From Bin52 sp965243345 (GTDB lineage: Bacteria > Pseudomonadota > Alphaproteobacteria > Thalassobaculales > Thalassobaculaceae), in NCBI GenBank assembly GCA_965243345.1, contig CBDEUR010000003.1:3472001-3536000 (forward strand): a stretch of 64,000 bases of DNA. The letters run 5' to 3'. The position numbers were made by a program, and so were the translations under genes. The notes below the pieces were generated by a model. The model saw only the letters and a list, made by a program, of their open reading frames with translations, had not been told where the DNA came from and made no database searches. Below, in pieces: positions 61,901-64,000 of the stretch (within the stretch, counting starts at the first letter, position 1; the number at the start of each line of letters is the position of its first letter).

Positions 61901-62938
61901 TTTAGGCGTCTCGCCCGGCGCGGCGTTGCAGTGCTCACCTGGTACAGGAACTTCAAGGGGGAGGACTGGCCGGAAGCGGATTACCAGGAGGTCGGGGTGC
62001 CGATCCACGGGCCCAGCACCACCCGCCCCAGCACCTTCCGGGTGGTCAAGAATTTGGTCACCCTCGCAGGGAGTGTCACGGTCAGGTAGATCCGGCGCCT
62101 GCTGGACACCGGACGCCAAGTCCCCTTTGTCACCACCGACTTCGAACGCCCGATGGCTGAACTCGCCGCCGCCATGTTCTCCCAATGGGTCCGGAAGAAC
62201 GTGCTCAGGTACATGCGCCAGCACTTCGCTCTCGACGCCCTGTCGACCTGCAATCTCGATGAACTGGATCCGGAGAACGTCGTCGTCTGTACGACCAAGC
62301 CAGACGCACGCTTGCGGCAAAACTCGCCCCGATGCGCACCACCACCCACGCCTAACTTGCTCGCAAGGAAGAAATCGACCCCGGAACTCAAGCGGGAAAT
62401 CAAGGATCTCGAAGACTGTCTCGACATCCTCAGGACCGTCGCGAAAACCGAAAAGCCTCACTGCCATGCAGGCGACCTCGGCGAGATCGAGTGTCTCGAT
62501 GGCTTGCCGTCATGCGAGCGGCTGTTCCTCGACGTCATCCGCATGTTCGCCTACCGCGCCGAAGCCCGCATGACATTGCAGAGCATTCATGACCAGGGCA
62601 AGTAGCCGAACTCCCGCAAGCTGCTGCACGCCATGATGACCGCCGATGCCGCCATCCTGACCGACCCCGCCTACCGGGTCCTCGAGGTGCGGATGCTCGG
62701 CCTCAGCACCGATGCCCAGGATCGGCATATCGCACACCTGCTCGATGAACTCAATGCGATCGAAGCCATCTACCCGGCTACCGATCTGAGGATCGGTCTA
62801 CACGAGCTTCGCCGCCGCCGGGAGCTCGAACTTTGCGCTACACCAAAATGGATGAGGTCAGGATCTCTGATATTGTTCGCCGTTTACGGTGCGCGTGCGG
62901 GAATAGAACTTCAATAGGTAGTAGCAATTCCGTCGTGG

Positions 62939-63754
62939 TTAGCGGATAGTTCCCCTGAACAAACCATATGGGTCGGTTGGTGCTACTGGAATTCCGCGAC
63001 AACCAATCATGTTACAGAAGTCCGATGGTCGCATTACACGAGTACGGGGTCCTTGGACCGGCATCTTGGTGCGAATTTGTTTGTACCTATTCAAGAATCT
63101 ATGGTCGCACGTAAAAAAGATCTCAATTCCGAACGAATCGCACAACATAAGGTGCCAAACATCTCGAGCTTGGCCCCGTCCATTGAAGTATTGGAGAAAT
63201 TCTGCATACCCACCAATATTCAATGAGCAATCCTTCTGTTCTGTGGGAAAAGGGAAGCCACGAATCTTGGACAACGTGTATTTCATGCGAGCACATTCGA
63301 ATCCCAAATCCTTGTGTCGGATACCGTGATCGATGTTAACGCAACCTAAATGATCCGAGTGCTTACTTGGACTCCTCTTCTTTTCATCTTCTATCGTTGG
63401 AATTTTGTACAAATCCATCTGTCCAGTTCTCACCAGTTCGCATACCGCATTGATATAGGGAATTTCTCTTCTCTGGTCATCCGTAAATGGTGATTCCATC
63501 GGACCATAAAATCCTTGGTCGAGTTCTTCCGGGCCCCATTTGGTTCTTCCAGTCGAATACCAGGCCCCTCGCTCGATTTTGCAGAGCTGGGCCACCACGG
63601 TATCGAAAGTTGCCGAAATTGGAGGGCGGACCCTGTGCATCCGCGATCGAACAAGCCTTATGTTGTTTTGGCCATAAAGCTTTCGGGCCCACCGATGAGC
63701 CTTTTGCAACCAGCGATTTCTAGTAGCGTCAGAAAGAGCGCGTCCAAGCATCAC
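62939..63754 (-). CDS. AT-rich orphan with a PIN-like C-terminal end
   Basis: A 271-residue protein in DNA clearly lower in GC than all neighbours. I do not recognise the N-terminal 190 residues (TFDTVVAQLCKIERGAWYST, GHYGPM-like YGPMESPFTDDQRREIPYI, and the charged IEDEKKRSPSKHSDHLG). Near the C-terminus, RDVWHLMLCDSFGIEIFFTCDHRFLNRYKQI followed by VMRPSDFCNMI fits the last strand and helix of PIN-like nucleases, where 'x-FxTxDxxLL' and 'V-x-x-P-x-x-F/L' recur. The start ATG at 63754 (or 63751) has no clear ribosome site. It lies at the right end of the window after the transposase relic. Confidence 0.55.
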   Translation of the reverse strand: MMLGRALSDATRNRWLQKAHRWARKLYGQNNIRLVRSRMHRVRPPISATFDTVVAQLCKIERGAWYSTGRTKWGPEELDQGFYGPMESPFTDDQRREIPYINAVCELVRTGQMDLYKIPTIEDEKKRSPSKHSDHLGCVNIDHGIRHKDLGFECARMKYTLSKIRGFPFPTEQKDCSLNIGGYAEFLQYFNGRGQARDVWHLMLCDSFGIEIFFTCDHRFLNRYKQIRTKMPVQGPRTRVMRPSDFCNMIGCRGIPVAPTDPYGLFRGTIR

Positions 63755-64000
63755 TTCAGTCTCACTGTTGACTGGGCGGTCAGTTGGAGACGATAGACTG
63801 AAGGTGGACTGGAATCGCGGGCATCAGGATATTCTGCATCAGCAGTGTGCATTCTTACTTGCTCGCAGCCAAAGTGTTTGTTGGTCAACCCGACGGGAGT
63901 GCATCCCGACGAGTGGCGGTTTGACTGATACAGCATATGCTCGTTGCATGCTATGGTCACGATGTCGATCCAACAAGAGTAGCGGGCAGTGCCGAGAGGC

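Larger units (their letters stand above)
59762..62850 (+). pseudogene. relic of a large transposase gene split by an IS1634-type element
   Basis: The left piece (to 59947) ends with DTPAVTLVFDREGWSPTLF; the right piece (from 61901) begins with RRLARRGVAVLTWYRNFKGEDWPEADYQEVGVP. Removing the element and one copy of its target duplication joins them in the same frame. Further right, after a stop near 62088, the text goes on in other frames with FERPMAELAAAMFSQWVRKNVLRYMRQHFALDAL, then ERLFLDVIRMFAYRAEARM and RHIAHLLDELNAIEAIYPATDLRIG to about 62830. This order is that of a family of large putative transposases. Several stops and frameshifts show it was dead before or after the insertion. Confidence 0.8.

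Noticed and set aside
46000..64000. integrase or att-site repeats bounding the accessory island
   Set aside because: No tyrosine or serine recombinase motif and no direct repeat of useful length was seen; the right end lies outside the window.

Overview
The window is high-GC DNA from a bacterial chromosome, most likely an alphaproteobacterium. Three gene orders support this. The Fo part of ATP synthase is encoded apart from F1 as atpI-atpB-atpE-b'-b with two different b-type subunits (36637-39125). There is a mutY / DUF721 / dsbA-like / smc block (39287-45072). There is also a polyprenyl synthase / DUF2007 / small-methyltransferase block (19183-21226). No rRNA, CRISPR array or integrase was seen; one tRNA, tRNA-Pro(CGG), is present.

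Layout. 1-12800 is a loosely packed metabolic and regulatory region. It holds a class IV aminotransferase with an IclR regulator, a LysR regulator divergent from a glutathionyl-hydroquinone reductase and LysE exporter, GNAT and PPOX-like genes, a WYL regulator, a RidA-like gene, a TetR-controlled membrane-protein pair and a threonine aldolase. 12863-29000 is core metabolism. It holds a large FAD/Fe-S dehydrogenase next to serine-glyoxylate aminotransferase, a fused double ABC ATPase, prenyl diphosphate synthase, and an operon of two sulfopyruvate/phosphonopyruvate decarboxylase-like subunits with an acyl-CoA-dehydrogenase-fold protein that lacks the usual catalytic glutamate. It ends with a TVP38 membrane protein, DUF2333 and aconitase. 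29093-33450 is an accessory islet: three short, lower-GC unknown genes in one tight operon, then an IS1380-type and an IS630-type element. 33548-46002 returns to core genes: map, acuI, a thiolase, the Fo operon, smc, a DsbA-like protein, DUF721, mutY and a second class IV aminotransferase.

46500-64000 is an accessory, defence-type island with many signs of decay. It contains a broken FitAB-like toxin-antitoxin copy, a PIN-like gene with two frameshifts, a DUF932-like gene, and an intact VapBC/FitAB-like pair whose toxin overlaps the first gene of a type I restriction-modification operon (hsdR-hsdM-hsdS). Next come a frameshifted DUF6988-like gene, a 1201-residue RecD-type helicase fused to a C-terminal PD-(D/E)xK-like nuclease, a relic transposase gene split by a complete IS1634-type element with clear ends and target duplication, and an AT-rich PIN-like orphan.

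How it works together. The left and middle parts suggest glycine/serine/glyoxylate turnover (threonine aldolase, serine-glyoxylate aminotransferase, FAD-linked 2-hydroxyacid-type dehydrogenase) and C3 acid metabolism (AcuI, thiolase, the ComDE-like/ACAD operon). The right part is best read as a defence island in turnover, with the type I R-M/toxin-antitoxin unit and the helicase-nuclease as its intact effectors.
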